Assembly: GCA_003695085.1 (NCBI GenBank)
Contig: RFIV01000213.1
Coordinates: forward strand, 1-6,736
Direction of reading: 5' to 3'
DNA from: Gammaproteobacteria bacterium
GTDB taxonomy: Bacteria > Pseudomonadota > Gammaproteobacteria > Pseudomonadales > Oleiphilaceae
DNA length: 6,736 nt
Part shown: piece after piece, positions 5,641 to 6,736 of the stretch
Layout: each line of letters starts with the position of its first letter
Numbering within the stretch: position 1 is the stretch's first letter
The notes under the pieces: generated by a model
The model's database searches: none
Seen by the model: only the letters and a program-made list of their open reading frames with translations
Told to the model about the DNA's origin: nothing
Made by a program: the position numbers and the translations under genes

Positions 5641-6736
5641 AGCCGGCAAACTGGCACTGGATCAGCTTCGGGTTCTGCGAGCCAGTTACGCCCGAAGCCT
5701 GCCGGACAAGCTGGAAAACCTCAAGACACTCTGGCAGACATTGAGGACGCAGAACGAGCCGTACACCCGGGCGCTGGACAGCTTGCGGATGGAAGTACAC
5801 CGGCTGGCGGGCTCGGGGGCATCCTATGGGTACACACGCTTGTCCGGGGTCATGCAGACCATTGAGCAAAAACTGGATCAATGGCGGGATTTCCCGGAGG
5901 ACAGTGCGTCCATTGTAGTGGAGCTGGACCGTCTGATCGCCTCGCTCGATCGTTATGGGCATCCGGATGATGAGCCGGAGGTCGAGGTGGCTGCGTCCGT
6001 TCCAAAGAACCTTTCCCGGCCCGAACGGTTATCGATGGTGCTGCTCGCCCCGGAGACCGGGCAAGCCACAACGCTGCGGACGCTCATGGCACAGTTTGGC
6101 TTTACGCTCAGCCTGGTGCATGACCCCGGGAATATTCAGTCGCTGGTCGATTTGCGGCCGGATTTGCTGGTGATCGAGCACAGCTGTTTCAGTGCCGGCC
6201 TGGTTGAGAAACTGAGGCAGTCACTGGATACGCTCCCGTACATCATTGTGCTGGTGCCCAATCCCTCGCTCATTCAGCGTGTGGAGCTTTACCGGCGCGG
6301 CGTGATGACGGTGCTGCCCTGGCCGGTTGATTGTGCTCAGCTGATCATGGAGATCGAAAACTGCTTTGGCGATCTGCGTGAAGTGCCGTTTCGCGTGCTG
6401 CTGGTGGACGATGATGTGGAGCTGGGACTGTATTACGCGCAGGTACTCAGTTCGGCAGGCATGTTGACGCGGGTCACCAGTGACCCCTGGGATGTGGAAG
6501 CGGCGCTGGAAGAGTTCCGGCCCGATGTCATCCTCATGGATTTGTACATGCCGGAGGTCAACGGTATCGAGCTGGCCCATGCCATACGCCAGGATCCGGC
6601 CTGTTTCGGCATTCCCATTATCTTCGCATCCGTGGAAAAGGACATTGTCCGCCATATCGGCCCCATTCGTGCCGGTGGCGATGACTTTCTCGTAAAACCC
6701 GTACCCGTGCCCTTCCTGATTGCCAGTGTGGTGACC
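5627..6736 (+). CDS. HPt - pseudo-receiver - receiver phosphorelay protein, 3' end cut by the window
   Basis: The frame stays open for 370 residues to the last base, so the C-terminus is missing. Residues about 8-112 form an HPt domain with the motif HRLAGSGASYG, giving phospho-histidine H58. Residues about 133-248 have the length and pattern of a receiver but lack its chemistry: the acidic pocket is LLAPETG, the acceptor Asp is replaced by E184 (PDLLVIE), and the conserved Lys by W232 (LPWPV). Residues 253 to the end form an intact receiver: LLVDDD (261-263), acceptor D305 in LMDLYMPEVNG, S335 and K357 in LVKPV. Proteins of this layout commonly continue into GGDEF or another output domain; here that is inference. 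The 14-base overlap with the upstream response regulator marks an operon. ATG at 5627 is preferred over 5633 because of the GGGAG spacing. H58 likely exchanges phosphate with the neighbouring regulator, with its own second receiver, or with both. Confidence 0.92.
   Translation, partial: MPMSEAGKLALDQLRVLRASYARSLPDKLENLKTLWQTLRTQNEPYTRALDSLRMEVHRLAGSGASYGYTRLSGVMQTIEQKLDQWRDFPEDSASIVVELDRLIASLDRYGHPDDEPEVEVAASVPKNLSRPERLSMVLLAPETGQATTLRTLMAQFGFTLSLVHDPGNIQSLVDLRPDLLVIEHSCFSAGLVEKLRQSLDTLPYIIVLVPNPSLIQRVELYRRGVMTVLPWPVDCAQLIMEIENCFGDLREVPFRVLLVDDDVELGLYYAQVLSSAGMLTRVTSDPWDVEAALEEFRPDVILMDLYMPEVNGIELAHAIRQDPACFGIPIIFASVEKDIVRHIGPIRAGGDDFLVKPVPVPFLIASVVT

Overview
The window reads as a chromosomal segment of a GC-rich Gram-negative bacterium. 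The periplasmic 7TMR-DISM receptor, the GGDEF enzyme, the Sec-exported GDSL hydrolase and the HPt/receiver proteins together suggest a gammaproteobacterium, perhaps of the marine or halophilic Marinobacter/Halomonas/Alcanivorax type. That placement is inference from gene content and protein style; no rRNA or other taxonomic marker is present. No tRNA, rRNA, CRISPR array, insertion sequence or integrase was seen.

Layout. Positions 1-288 (+) hold the C-terminal end of an unidentified protein, possibly a degenerate histidine-kinase ATPase domain. It converges, with a 13-base gap, on a membrane diguanylate cyclase at 302-2185 (-) built as signal peptide, DISMED2-like sensor, seven membrane helices, coiled coil and GGEEF domain. 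A 226-base divergent control region (2186-2411) contains a CRP-like dyad. It leads rightward to a second seven-helix receptor (2412-4097, +) that has no recognised enzymatic output and ends in a conserved-looking domain I cannot name. A 124-base gap with weak hairpins precedes a secreted GDSL/SGNH esterase (4222-5130, +), which is closed by a strong intrinsic terminator (5159-5190). A two-gene signalling operon follows: a single-domain CheY-like response regulator (5248-5640, +) overlapping a multidomain phosphorelay protein (5627 to the window end, +) with HPt, pseudo-receiver and intact receiver domains. That last gene runs off the right edge, so its output domain is not visible.

How the genes may work together. 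The two 7TM receptors are divergently transcribed from one control region and probably both sense periplasmic ligands. One makes c-di-GMP, with an intact product-inhibition site. The other passes its signal through an unknown cytoplasmic domain. The HPt-REC-REC protein is of a type that often ends in a c-di-GMP enzyme, so the region may be a c-di-GMP/phosphorelay signalling cluster; this is inference. The esterase may just be a neighbour, or may release or remove a lipid-type signal; nothing in the sequence decides that.

Most unusual points: the orphan 7TM protein with its uncharacterised C-terminal domain, and the pseudo-receiver carrying Glu where the phospho-accepting Asp should be.
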